Assembly (NCBI GenBank): GCA_017435905.1
Contig: JAFSEB010000078.1
Coordinates: 1-61,733 of the forward strand
Length of the DNA: 61,733 bases
Source: Clostridia bacterium
Lineage (GTDB): Bacteria > Bacillota > Clostridia > Christensenellales > CAG-138
Reading direction: 5' to 3'
Below the pieces are notes generated by a model. It saw only the letters and a list, made by a program, of their open reading frames with translations. It was not told where the DNA came from and ran no database searches. This document shows positions 7,745 to 15,144 of this stretch, piece by piece. Each line of letters begins with the position of its first letter. Positions within the stretch are counted from its first letter, which is position 1. Both the position numbers and the translations under genes were made by a program.

Positions 7745-7779
7745 AATCCGGCAGCCGCAAGTGTGGCTGCCGGATTTTG
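7745..7779 (+). terminator. Intrinsic terminator of the transporter gene
   Basis: The 12-base stem AATCCGGCAGCC / GGCTGCCGGATT has an 8-base loop and is followed by a short T-run. Confidence 0.75.
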
Positions 7780-7849
7780 ATGGAACAACGTTTCTTCTTG
7801 ATTCTGCCATAACAGATTTTTTTCCAAATGAAGGATGAAGCCGGCTAAA

Positions 7850-7887
7850 GCGCTCAATGATAGTTTTTTGAACCGCTGAGCGCCGTT
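7850..7887 (+). other. Second hairpin before spo0A
   Basis: GCGCTCA (7850-7856) and TGAGCGC (7877-7883) pair across a 20-base loop and are followed by CGTTTTA. It may act as a back-up terminator between the transporter and spo0A. Confidence 0.4.
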
Positions 7888-7933
7888 TTACGAGTGTTAT
7901 TTTATAAATGCTGTAATTTAGTGTATCGAAACA

Positions 7934-8005
7934 TGTCGCAAAAGTGCGGATAATGTCGAGAAAAGTATACTGGGGGTTGCAAGAACGGCAAAGGATTTGT
8001 ACAAT
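7934..8005 (+). promoter_or_regulatory. spo0A promoter with two Spo0A-box-like sites
   Basis: TTGCAA (7977-7982) and TACAAT (8000-8005) are 17 bases apart and form a good sigma-A promoter. Upstream, TGTCGCA at 7934 and TGTCGAG at 7954 each differ from the 0A box TGTCGAA at one or two positions and are exactly 20 bases (two helical turns) apart. Autoregulation of spo0A through such boxes is known in Firmicutes; binding here is inferred. Confidence 0.55.
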
Positions 8006-8070
8006 AATAACATAAGGTGAAAAATTTAAACTGACAGGTACTTACTACTGTTGTGAAGGAGACATATGGC

Positions 8071-8853
8071 ATGGACGGGTATAAGATTCTGCTGATCGAT
8101 GACAATAGTCGCTTGCGTGATGAACTGAAGGAACTTTTTTCTCATGATAAAAATGTATCCTTTTATTGCTGCCGAACGGGCGAAGAGGCAATGGCATTTT
8201 TTGCTGAGCATTCCCCGGATTATGCCATTGTGGATATGATGATGCCGGGGATGGACGGGGCAGAGCTGATCACTCAATGCCGTGAAAAGAACCTTGCTGT
8301 CAGCACCCGCTTTGTCGGCCTTTCTCCGCTTGCCAGTGAAGAAGTGGTGAAAATGACGCAGAAGCTGGGTCTTGCGTATTTCATTGCGATGCCCACAACA
8401 CCCGAGAAGATCTTCAAAACCATGATGCGTCTGATCCACGTGAACGGTGATGCCAAGTCCGCCGATGTGCAGCCTGTCATGCTTGAAAAACCCCGTGATC
8501 TTGAGCAGGAACGCATCGTCACCAATTATCTGCATCTTCTCGGTGTGCCGCCGCATATCAGCGGATACCGCTATTTGAAGGCAGCGATCGAATACTCCAT
8601 CGAACACAGCGGCAATCGTTTATCCGTTACTCTGGATGTATATCCTGCGGTAGCGGCTCTTTGTGATTCTACGGCAAAGCGTGTGGAACGAAATATCCGT
8701 ACGGCCCTTGACAGGGCATGGTTTATCGGTGACATCGAAATGCAGCACAAACTTTTCGGATACACCGTAAACGATAACAAGGGAAGACCGACAAATAAAG
8801 AGTGCATTGCCATGCTTGCCGACCGCACCATGATGCGTCTGAAATACCGTTAA
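8071..8853 (+). CDS. spo0A: Sporulation master regulator Spo0A
   Basis: 260 residues. Receiver domain 1-125: acidic pocket D10/D11, phosphoacceptor D55 in VDMMMPGMDG, and a Thr/Ser at SPLAS. The C-terminal Spo0A DNA-binding domain (about 150-260) shows the family signatures IVTNYLHLLGVPPHISGYRY and KRVERNIRTALDRAW. Phosphorylated Spo0A commits the cell to sporulation and represses or activates via 0A boxes. ATG 8071 is chosen over GTG 8053 because AAGGAG lies 9 bases upstream. Normally spoIVB precedes spo0A; here a DMT transporter does, and only spoIVB fragments appear, 7-8 kb away. Confidence 0.95.
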   Translation: MDGYKILLIDDNSRLRDELKELFSHDKNVSFYCCRTGEEAMAFFAEHSPDYAIVDMMMPGMDGAELITQCREKNLAVSTRFVGLSPLASEEVVKMTQKLGLAYFIAMPTTPEKIFKTMMRLIHVNGDAKSADVQPVMLEKPRDLEQERIVTNYLHLLGVPPHISGYRYLKAAIEYSIEHSGNRLSVTLDVYPAVAALCDSTAKRVERNIRTALDRAWFIGDIEMQHKLFGYTVNDNKGRPTNKECIAMLADRTMMRLKYR

Positions 8854-8878
8854 TACATCCTGAAATATGAATAATGAG

Positions 8879-8922
8879 CCGCCCTTCCAAGTATATTTTG
8901 AATAAAACGGAAGGGCGGTTTT
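8879..8922 (+). terminator. spo0A terminator overlapping the next ribosome site
   Basis: CCGCCCTTCC pairs with GGAAGGGCGG across a 22-base loop and is followed by TTTTAT. The next gene's start codon (8925) comes only a few bases after the stem, and the stem's 3' arm provides its purine-rich ribosome site. Confidence 0.7.
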
Positions 8923-8924
8923 AT

Positions 8925-9512
8925 ATGCGATCAGATAGCATTGGTTTAAAGGGACAAAGCAGATTCTTACGGTTAGTCCTTGCACGTCCGCTTGCGTTTG
9001 GGGCTGCATGCGGTTTTTTATCCCTCGGTACTGCAAGCGGGATCTCTACCGGTTCGCTTCTGAATATGGAGGGGCTTCTTTTTATTGCGGACAAGCCGCT
9101 GTGGTATTTATCGCTGCTCCGTACAGCCGGCTTTGATTTGCTGCTTTTGTGTGCTGTGCAAAGCGCCGTATATCATAAGGCTGCGCTCCCCTTCGCATGT
9201 GCGGCACTTTCGCTCAAGGGACTTGCAATGGGGTTTACTATTCGGCAGCTGCTTCTTGAACTGCGATTCATGCAAGCTTTTCCTGCAGTTTTGACTGCTG
9301 TTTTTTCCTCATTTCCCGTGCTGACGGCGCTTTTGGTTTCGTTTTTGTGCACCGGTTTGGGAGCGGAGAATGACGAAATGCAGCGTGGGGCAAACTGTGA
9401 AAAGGCATGCTACTCCTCCAAACTGTCGTTTTTTTTAGCCCTGATGGGCGTTGCAGCGGAAGGGCTTGCTGCGCCGGTACTTCTTCGGCTTCTTTATAAC
9501 GGAGTGGTTTGA
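8925..9512 (+). CDS. Membrane protein, possibly SpoIIM-like
   Basis: 195 residues with about five hydrophobic segments and a short soluble stretch at about 150-170. The segment LSLKGLAMGFTIRQLLLEL resembles the conserved core of SpoIIM (DUF95), a component of the engulfment machinery. The neighbourhood fits: in many Firmicutes spoIIM lies beside deoB and dacF, as here. Overall similarity is low, so this is a tentative family assignment; a generic integral membrane protein is the alternative. Start ATG 8925 follows directly on the spo0A terminator stem. Confidence 0.5.
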   Translation: MRSDSIGLKGQSRFLRLVLARPLAFGAACGFLSLGTASGISTGSLLNMEGLLFIADKPLWYLSLLRTAGFDLLLLCAVQSAVYHKAALPFACAALSLKGLAMGFTIRQLLLELRFMQAFPAVLTAVFSSFPVLTALLVSFLCTGLGAENDEMQRGANCEKACYSSKLSFFLALMGVAAEGLAAPVLLRLLYNGVV

Positions 9513-9560
9513 AATTGACGGAAGATGTGGGGGATGGTACAATATTTCCGAGGTGAAACT

Positions 9561-10727
9561 ATGAAAAAACGTGTTATTCTGATCGTACTTGACAGCGTTG
9601 GTATCGGCGCTCTGCCCGATGCTGCCGCATTTGGTGATGCGGGCGCTCATACCCTTGGCAATATCTATGAAAAACGGGGCAGCCTTGCAATCCCGAATAT
9701 GATCTCTCTTGGCATCGGCAATATCGAAAACTCACGTCTTCCCAAAGCGGAGACACCAAAGGCATCCTACGGCCGTATGGGAGAGATCGTCCGTGCCAAG
9801 GATACCACCAGCGGGCACTGGGAAATGGCCGGCATCATCATGAATGAGCCTTTTAAAACCTACCCCAACGGTTTCCCTGAGGATGTGATCCGCACGTTTG
9901 AAGAAAAGATCGGCAGGGGTGTGCTTGGCAACTGCGTTGCATCCGGCACGGCGATCATTCAGGAACTTGGCGATGAGCATATGCGCACCGGAAAGCCGAT
10001 CGTTTACACTTCTGCGGACAGTGTATTTCAGATCGCCGCACACGAGGAGGTCATTCCGCTCGGTCAGCTTTACGAAATGTGCGAGACTGCACGTGCGATG
10101 CTTGTGGGAGAGCACCTTGTTGGCCGAGTGATCGCAAGGCCTTTTGTTGGCGGCAACGGCAGCTATTCCCGAACCGAAAACCGGAAGGACTATGCGGTCG
10201 CACCTATTGCCGAGACCATCCTTGATCGCTTTGCCGAAAAAGGCCTTCAGAATATTTCTATCGGCAAGATCGAGGATATTTTCGACCAGCGTAATGTTGG
10301 CACCGTAGACCATACCAAAAACAATCCCGATGGTATCGAAGCAACGCTTCGTTACATCAAAAACGGTGAAGGAGATTTCATCTTCACGAATCTTGTGGAT
10401 TTTGACATGCTCTACGGTCACCGCAACGATGTGGAAGGCTATGCCCGTGCGCTTGAAAGCTTTGATGCTCGGCTCCCCGAGCTGATCGGCGCCATGAAGG
10501 ATGGCGATTTGATGATCATCACGGCGGATCACGGCTGCGATCCTACTTATCCCGGCACAGATCACACACGGGAGTATATTCCGCTTCTCGTGCTTGGCAA
10601 TGGGTTTGATGCGGCAGCTGATCTTGGGACCCGTGAAACCTTTGCGGATATTGCCGCAACGGCTGTAGAGTACCTGACCGGCGAGACCTGGCCCCACGGT
10701 ACTTCCTTCCTGAGTGCGCTGAAATAA
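9561..10727 (+). CDS. deoB: Phosphopentomutase
   Basis: 388 residues, the usual length. It interconverts (deoxy)ribose 1-phosphate and 5-phosphate, linking nucleoside salvage to sugar metabolism. Metal-binding alkaline-phosphatase-fold motifs are visible: LDSVGIGALPDA at the N-terminus with D9, the phosphorylated threonine region KDTTSGHWEMAG, FTNLVDFDMLYGHR, and C-terminal TADHGCDPTYPGTDHTRE. The start at 9561 is supported by GAGGTG upstream. Its 3' end is a hairpin that also holds the ribosome site of the following pseudo-carboxypeptidase. Confidence 0.95.
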   Translation: MKKRVILIVLDSVGIGALPDAAAFGDAGAHTLGNIYEKRGSLAIPNMISLGIGNIENSRLPKAETPKASYGRMGEIVRAKDTTSGHWEMAGIIMNEPFKTYPNGFPEDVIRTFEEKIGRGVLGNCVASGTAIIQELGDEHMRTGKPIVYTSADSVFQIAAHEEVIPLGQLYEMCETARAMLVGEHLVGRVIARPFVGGNGSYSRTENRKDYAVAPIAETILDRFAEKGLQNISIGKIEDIFDQRNVGTVDHTKNNPDGIEATLRYIKNGEGDFIFTNLVDFDMLYGHRNDVEGYARALESFDARLPELIGAMKDGDLMIITADHGCDPTYPGTDHTREYIPLLVLGNGFDAAADLGTRETFADIAATAVEYLTGETWPHGTSFLSALK

Positions 10728-10748
10728 TCGATTGTTTTTCGAACATTC

Positions 10749-10803
10749 ATGAAACCTTTCCTGCTGCAATATGTTTATTGCATAACAGCAGGAGAGGTTT
10801 TTT
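10749..10803 (+). terminator. deoB terminator hairpin merged with next ribosome site
   Basis: AAACCT plus CCTGCTG (5' arm) pair with CAGCAGG plus AGGTTT (3' arm) around an AT-rich loop and end in a T-run. The 3' arm contains AGGAGAGG, the ribosome site for ATG 10805. Confidence 0.65.
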
Positions 10804-10804
10804 G

Positions 10805-11968
10805 ATGAGAAAAGGGAAGATTACGCTGCTTAGGAGCGCAGCATTGGTTCTGTCGGGAATAATTGTTTTCATGCAGGGAAGCAGCCTTGCAAAGACGGAG
10901 GGGAACGAACCGTATTTTTCCGGCTTGAAAGCCTGTGCTGCAGCTGAATTGCATACGTTAACGGTTGTAACGGAAAGTGAAGCGGATATGAAGCTGAACG
11001 TTGCGGGACTTGCAAGGCTTCCGGCGCTTCTATTTGTGTGTGAAGCCTTCGATGCAGGCAAGCTGACAAATGATACGGAAGTTGCGGTCAGCGAGAAAGC
11101 GGCGGCAGTTCCCGGACCTACGGCATTTGTTCGCCCTAATGAGCGGATCAAAGCAGGTGCATTGCTGAAAGCTGCGGTGATGATCCTTGCAGGAGATGCG
11201 ATCACCGCCCTTGCGGAAACGGCCGCAGGAACGCCGGAAGCGGCTGCAGCAGCGATCAATGACAGGCTGGAACAGTTGGGTCTGACACAAAGGCTCAGCT
11301 CACTTGAAGACAATACGGGATCATTCAGCGCAAAGGATCTGCTTATTCTCGGAAAAGCGCTGGCGAACTCTTCTTCGTTTTGCGAATTGAGCGGAACATT
11401 TATTGATGAAATCGAGCACGATAATGGGGAGAAAACGGAGCTTGTTAATCAAAACCGGCTTCTGAAAACCGTCAGCGGATGCTTTGGCATCGCAACCGGA
11501 TCATCGGGGGAAGCGGGATATTGCGGTATCTTCGGAGTTAAACGGGGTGATTCTGCTTATCTTTGCGTTGTGATCGGTGCGAGCAGTGCTGAGGAACGCC
11601 ACAGCAAAGCAAAGGCATTGGTCGAGCATGCGTTCGCAGAGTATAAGAGCAAAGTCATTGTATCCGCCGGCGATGTGGTCGTGAAGGATCATCCGATCAT
11701 CGGAGGAACGCAGGAAAAGGTGGATCTTATCGCTCTTGAGGATGCGGTGATCCTTGAAAAGCAGGGGGAGATGTACTCAGAGCGGCTTGATATACAGGAA
11801 ACGGTCAGGGCGCCTTTGGTGAAAACGGAAGCTGTTGGCACGTTGAGCGTGCTGAACGGGAAAGGAGAGCATGTGCTGCGCATTCGGTTATTTCCTGCAG
11901 AAAATGTCGGAAAAGCCGTATTTTTTGACCGTGTGCAAAAAATCATGCGGTACTGGGTGCATGGCTGA
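10805..11968 (+). CDS. Catalytically dead D,D-carboxypeptidase (DacF) paralogue
   Basis: 387 residues with a signal/anchor segment at about 8-28. It aligns along its length with the intact DacF at 15145, including the C-terminal PBP5_C-like beta domain. All three penicillin-binding motifs are gone: SxxK (DacF ASTTK) is AGLAR (Gly68, Arg71), SGN is LAG (128-130), and KTG is ATG (Ala230). Peptidase activity is therefore not expected; a structural or ligand-binding role is possible. The frame is open, long and has a good ribosome site, so it looks like a maintained pseudoenzyme rather than a decaying gene. It occupies the deoB-dacF syntenic slot. Confidence 0.78.
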   Translation: MRKGKITLLRSAALVLSGIIVFMQGSSLAKTEGNEPYFSGLKACAAAELHTLTVVTESEADMKLNVAGLARLPALLFVCEAFDAGKLTNDTEVAVSEKAAAVPGPTAFVRPNERIKAGALLKAAVMILAGDAITALAETAAGTPEAAAAAINDRLEQLGLTQRLSSLEDNTGSFSAKDLLILGKALANSSSFCELSGTFIDEIEHDNGEKTELVNQNRLLKTVSGCFGIATGSSGEAGYCGIFGVKRGDSAYLCVVIGASSAEERHSKAKALVEHAFAEYKSKVIVSAGDVVVKDHPIIGGTQEKVDLIALEDAVILEKQGEMYSERLDIQETVRAPLVKTEAVGTLSVLNGKGEHVLRIRLFPAENVGKAVFFDRVQKIMRYWVHG

Positions 11969-11979
11969 AGGCACATTGC

Positions 11980-12008
11980 TTGCATCGGGAATTGCTTTGC
12001 CGTATAAT
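11980..12008 (+). promoter_or_regulatory. Promoter of the M50 protease-scpAB unit
   Basis: TTGCAT (11980-11985), a 17-base spacer and TATAAT (12003-12008). The first gene begins at TTG 12060 after AAGGAG. Confidence 0.7.
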
Positions 12009-12059
12009 AAAATGAATCTGTGTAGCTGCAGAGCATAACCTTATTAAGGAGAATACACT

Positions 12060-12734
12060 TTGTTCGGTTTCGGAAGCACTGATATCACAACTTTTTTGCT
12101 GGAGATGCTTTACCGCGTCCCGGCGGTCATAATTGCCATATCCTTTCATGAGTGTGCGCATGCATATGCGGCATACCGCTGCGGAGATCCCACAGCCCGA
12201 AATCTTGGCCGCATGACGCTCAACCCCGTGGCTCATTTTGATCCCGTGGGTCTTGTTATGCTGCTTATTGCCCGCTTTGGCTGGGCAAAGCCCGTGCCGA
12301 TCAACACGAGAAATTTCAAAAACCCGAGGCGTGACGAAATCATCGTCGCTCTTGCAGGCGTTGCAACCAATCTTTTGATCGCTTTTTTGACTTACGGCAT
12401 TATGTTTGTGCTGCAGGTCTTTACTACTGTGGAAAGCGATATTGCATACAGGCTGCTTGAAACGCTTTTCTTCATTAACCTTTCCTTCTTTGTGTTCAAT
12501 CTGCTGCCTGTTCCGCCCCTTGACGGCTATCGGGTCATCAGCTGTATTCTTGGCAAGTTTACAAGAACGCCTGCCGGTATCAAAGCGTTTTACTACATGG
12601 AGCGCTACAGCGTTCTGATTTTGATCGGTGTTCTTGTTTTGAATTCCAGAACAGGATTTATGGTGGATCTTGTTACTGCCGTGTGGAGTGCGATCGCTGC
12701 TGTGTATGCACTGATCTTCGGCATTTTTCTGTGA
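12060..12734 (+). CDS. Site-2-type zinc metalloprotease, M50 family (rhomboid-unrelated)
   Basis: 224 residues with about five membrane helices. The zinc site HECAH (about residue 29-33) and the second motif NLLPVPPLDG (third zinc ligand Asp) define an M50 intramembrane protease without PDZ domain, like the small YwhC/SpoIVFB-type members. The substrate is unknown; sporulation sigma processing and signal-peptide clearance are both possible. TTG 12060 is used as start because AAGGAG sits 8 bases upstream and no ATG precedes the conserved region. It heads the operon with scpA and scpB, an arrangement common in Clostridia. Confidence 0.85.
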   Translation: MFGFGSTDITTFLLEMLYRVPAVIIAISFHECAHAYAAYRCGDPTARNLGRMTLNPVAHFDPVGLVMLLIARFGWAKPVPINTRNFKNPRRDEIIVALAGVATNLLIAFLTYGIMFVLQVFTTVESDIAYRLLETLFFINLSFFVFNLLPVPPLDGYRVISCILGKFTRTPAGIKAFYYMERYSVLILIGVLVLNSRTGFMVDLVTAVWSAIAAVYALIFGIFL

Positions 12735-12743
12735 GCGTGAAAC

Positions 12744-13511
12744 ATGGCATACGAGGTACATCTGAACCGGTTTGAAGGCCCTCTTGACCTGCTTCTTCAC
12801 CTGATCGAGCAGGCAAAGGTGGATATCAAGGATATCTTCATCTCGGAGATCACGGCACAGTATCTTGCGCTGATGGATGAGGTGGAGGAGCTTGATATGG
12901 ATACAGCCAGCGAGTTTTTAACGATGGCTGCAACACTTGTGTATATTAAATCACATTCTTTGCTGCCGCGCCCGCCGAGGGAGGAAGCACAGGATGAGGA
13001 AGATCCGGAAGAAGCACTTGTCCGCCAGTTGCGGGAATACAAGGCGTTCAAAGAGGCCGGTGCAAAGCTTGAGATCCTGCAGCAGGAGCAGGCACGTTCC
13101 TATACAAGGCTTCCGGAGGAATTTATTCTTCCGCCGCAGGAGTACTCCCTTGAAGAAGCGACCGCCGCAGAGCTCTACGAGGCCTTTTTTGCGGTGCTCA
13201 ACCGTGTTGAGCCGGAACCGAAGGATCCTTCGCCGCTGCATCAGGTTAAAGGCGATACATTCACTATCAGAAAACAACTGAAAAAGATCAGGTCCGTATT
13301 GGCTGAAAAGGAGCAGGTGACATTTGAATCCCTCTTTGATGGTGCCAGTGAAAAGATGGAGAAGATCGTCACGTTTATGGCGCTGCTTGATATGATCATG
13401 CGCAATGAGATCACGCTGCATCAGAACAAGCCTTACGGCGTGATCACCATCATTGCCCGAAATCTTCTTGGCGATGATGAGGATGTGGAATATATGGACG
13501 AGCAGGAGTGA
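12744..13511 (+). CDS. scpA: Segregation and condensation protein A
   Basis: 255 residues. The N-terminal signature FEGPLDLLLHLIEQAKVDI and the following DTASEFLTMAATLVYIKS are diagnostic of ScpA, the kleisin that closes the SMC ring. The middle acidic linker (EEAQDEEDPEEAL) and the C-terminal winged helix (VTFESLFDGASEKMEKIVTF onward) complete the kleisin layout. It acts with SMC and ScpB in chromosome compaction. scpB begins four bases after it. Confidence 0.95.
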   Translation: MAYEVHLNRFEGPLDLLLHLIEQAKVDIKDIFISEITAQYLALMDEVEELDMDTASEFLTMAATLVYIKSHSLLPRPPREEAQDEEDPEEALVRQLREYKAFKEAGAKLEILQQEQARSYTRLPEEFILPPQEYSLEEATAAELYEAFFAVLNRVEPEPKDPSPLHQVKGDTFTIRKQLKKIRSVLAEKEQVTFESLFDGASEKMEKIVTFMALLDMIMRNEITLHQNKPYGVITIIARNLLGDDEDVEYMDEQE

Positions 13512-13515
13512 CTCT

Positions 13516-14085
13516 ATGGCAAATATACAGTACGATGAACGATTTGGTGCGATCGAGTGCATCCTTTTTGTTTCGGGTGATCCCGTGCCGATCATTGCCA
13601 TTCAGCGTGCGCTTGGATTAACGGATCTTGAGATGCATTCCGTGCTGCAATCGATGCAAACGCTGTACAAACAGGAAGAGCGAGGGATCCAGCTTTACCT
13701 GACGGAAGAAACGGCACAGCTTGTTTCCAACTGCAAGTACACAGAGACCGTTCTTGCGCTGCTGCAGCCCGTTCAGTCAAAAAACTTTTCCCAGTCCATG
13801 CTGGAAACGCTTTCCGTGATCGCATACAAGCAGCCTGTGACCCGTGCGGATATCGAGGCTGTACGAGGCGTAAGGTGCGAGTATGCGGTAAGCCAGCTTC
13901 TGAAACTCGGCATGATCCGGGAACTCGGGCGCAAAGATGTGGTGGGACGGCCAATGCTCTTTGGCACCACAGATGCTTTCCTCAGGCACTTTGGGCTTAC
14001 TTCCATCGGTGAACTGCCCCGTTACGAAGCCTATGCCCAGGAAGGCGATCGGGAAGAATCAGAGAATCCTTCCGCACTTTCATAG
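13516..14085 (+). CDS. scpB: Segregation and condensation protein B
   Basis: 189 residues. Two winged-helix domains typical of ScpB are present, with the signatures GAIECILFVSGDPV near the N-terminus, SMLETLSVIAYKQPVTRADI, and RELGRKDVVGRPMLFGTT. ScpB dimers bind the ScpA linker and regulate the SMC complex. The ATG at 13516 directly follows the scpA stop; longer upstream frames lie inside scpA and are not supported. Confidence 0.95.
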   Translation: MANIQYDERFGAIECILFVSGDPVPIIAIQRALGLTDLEMHSVLQSMQTLYKQEERGIQLYLTEETAQLVSNCKYTETVLALLQPVQSKNFSQSMLETLSVIAYKQPVTRADIEAVRGVRCEYAVSQLLKLGMIRELGRKDVVGRPMLFGTTDAFLRHFGLTSIGELPRYEAYAQEGDREESENPSALS

Positions 14086-14108
14086 TTTTCCTGAAAAATC
14101 GAAATACT

Positions 14109-14157
14109 AAGAACCATAACCTGCCGGGAGGAAGGCTATGGTTCTTTTGTTTTTTGC
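14109..14157 (+). promoter_or_regulatory. Hairpin that encloses the start of the DUF2953 gene
   Basis: AAGAACCATA pairs with TATGGTTCTT, followed by a T-rich run, so it looks like the scpB terminator. The enclosed loop holds the ribosome site GGGAGGAAGG, and the start codon ATG 14138 is part of the 3' arm. Folding would both terminate transcription and hide the start codon. Confidence 0.6.
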
Positions 14158-14668
14158 TGCAGCGGTTTTTCTTATTTGTTTGCTTTGGAAGATCAAGGTT
14201 CTTTTTTATGCACAGGTGCAGGATGATTTTTTGCGGATGCACGCAGAGCTTCGCCTTTTGTTCGGTGTGATCAGGATCCCCATGGATGCAGAAACGGGGA
14301 TCTGTGAGATGATCGGAAGAAGGAATAAAAGAAAAAAGAAAAAGAAACGGCCTGAAAGGAAACGGTTCCTTCGCCTGCTGCTGTCGAAAGGGCGGGAAAA
14401 CGGGGCGCTGCGACTGTCAAGTTTCACCTGCCGTGGGCTGATCGGAAATGCGGACGATGCGTTTTTAAGCGTGATGGGGGCGGGAAGCGTGCAGGTACTG
14501 TTCGACATGCTGATATCGGTTTTGTTTCCCGGCTGCCGTTCTTCGGTCAACATCGTTCCATCCTTCGAAAGAAACAGCATATGGATTTATATGGAAGGCA
14601 TACTGGAAATCCTTCCAACACAGATTATGAATGCAATGATCCAGCGAAAAGGAGAAGGTACAATATGA
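14138..14668 (+). CDS. DUF2953 (YtfI-like) membrane-anchored protein
   Basis: 176 residues: one N-terminal membrane segment (2-20), a short extracytoplasmic or cytoplasmic domain, and a striking basic run (about 61-76, KRKKKKKRPERKR). It is adjacent to and overlaps gerW by four bases, the same pairing as ytfI-ytfJ in Bacillus. DUF2953 proteins are linked to sporulation by genomic context, but their molecular function is unknown. Confidence 0.75.
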   Translation: MVLLFFAAAVFLICLLWKIKVLFYAQVQDDFLRMHAELRLLFGVIRIPMDAETGICEMIGRRNKRKKKKKRPERKRFLRLLLSKGRENGALRLSSFTCRGLIGNADDAFLSVMGAGSVQVLFDMLISVLFPGCRSSVNIVPSFERNSIWIYMEGILEILPTQIMNAMIQRKGEGTI

Positions 14669-15129
14669 CGCATCCCATTGAAAACATGATGAAAAGCACC
14701 ATGGAGGAGATCCGAAGCATGGTGGATGTCAACACGGTGATCGGAAGTCCGATCCTTCCGGGAGCAGGACCGATGATACTGCCGGTCTCCAAGGTCAGCC
14801 TCGGCTTTCTTTCCGGCGGCGGAGAATACAGGGCTGAGAAAATGCCTGTCAAAAAATCGGGCACGGCATTTGATACACAGGAATATGGAGAGAAAAACGA
14901 TGCACGGTATCCCTTTGCAGGAACGGCGGTGGCAGGCATGAGCATTACGCCGGTTGCGTTTCTTTCCGTAAACGGAGGGTGTGTCAAAGTGCTGCCGGCA
15001 CAGTATAAAAACAGCTGGGACCGGGTGATCGATCTTCTGCCGGAGGCGGTCTATGCCGCAGAAAGGCTCGTTGCGGATGCAGCTTTGCAGCAAAAACAAG
15101 AGCCCGGGACATCGACGGATGAGAAATAA
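14665..15129 (+). CDS. gerW: Sporulation protein GerW (YtfJ family)
   Basis: 154 residues. The conserved family core is present: STMEEIRSMVDVNTVIGSPI, VSKVSLGFLSGGGEY, GMSITPVAFL and a final region about the KVLP segment. YtfJ/GerW is a spore protein needed for L-alanine-responsive germination in B. subtilis. It is translationally coupled (ATGA) to the DUF2953 gene and precedes dacF, another spore-related gene. Its presence supports a sporulating host. Confidence 0.9.
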   Translation: MTHPIENMMKSTMEEIRSMVDVNTVIGSPILPGAGPMILPVSKVSLGFLSGGGEYRAEKMPVKKSGTAFDTQEYGEKNDARYPFAGTAVAGMSITPVAFLSVNGGCVKVLPAQYKNSWDRVIDLLPEAVYAAERLVADAALQQKQEPGTSTDEK

Positions 15130-15144
15130 GGACAGGAAAAAGCG

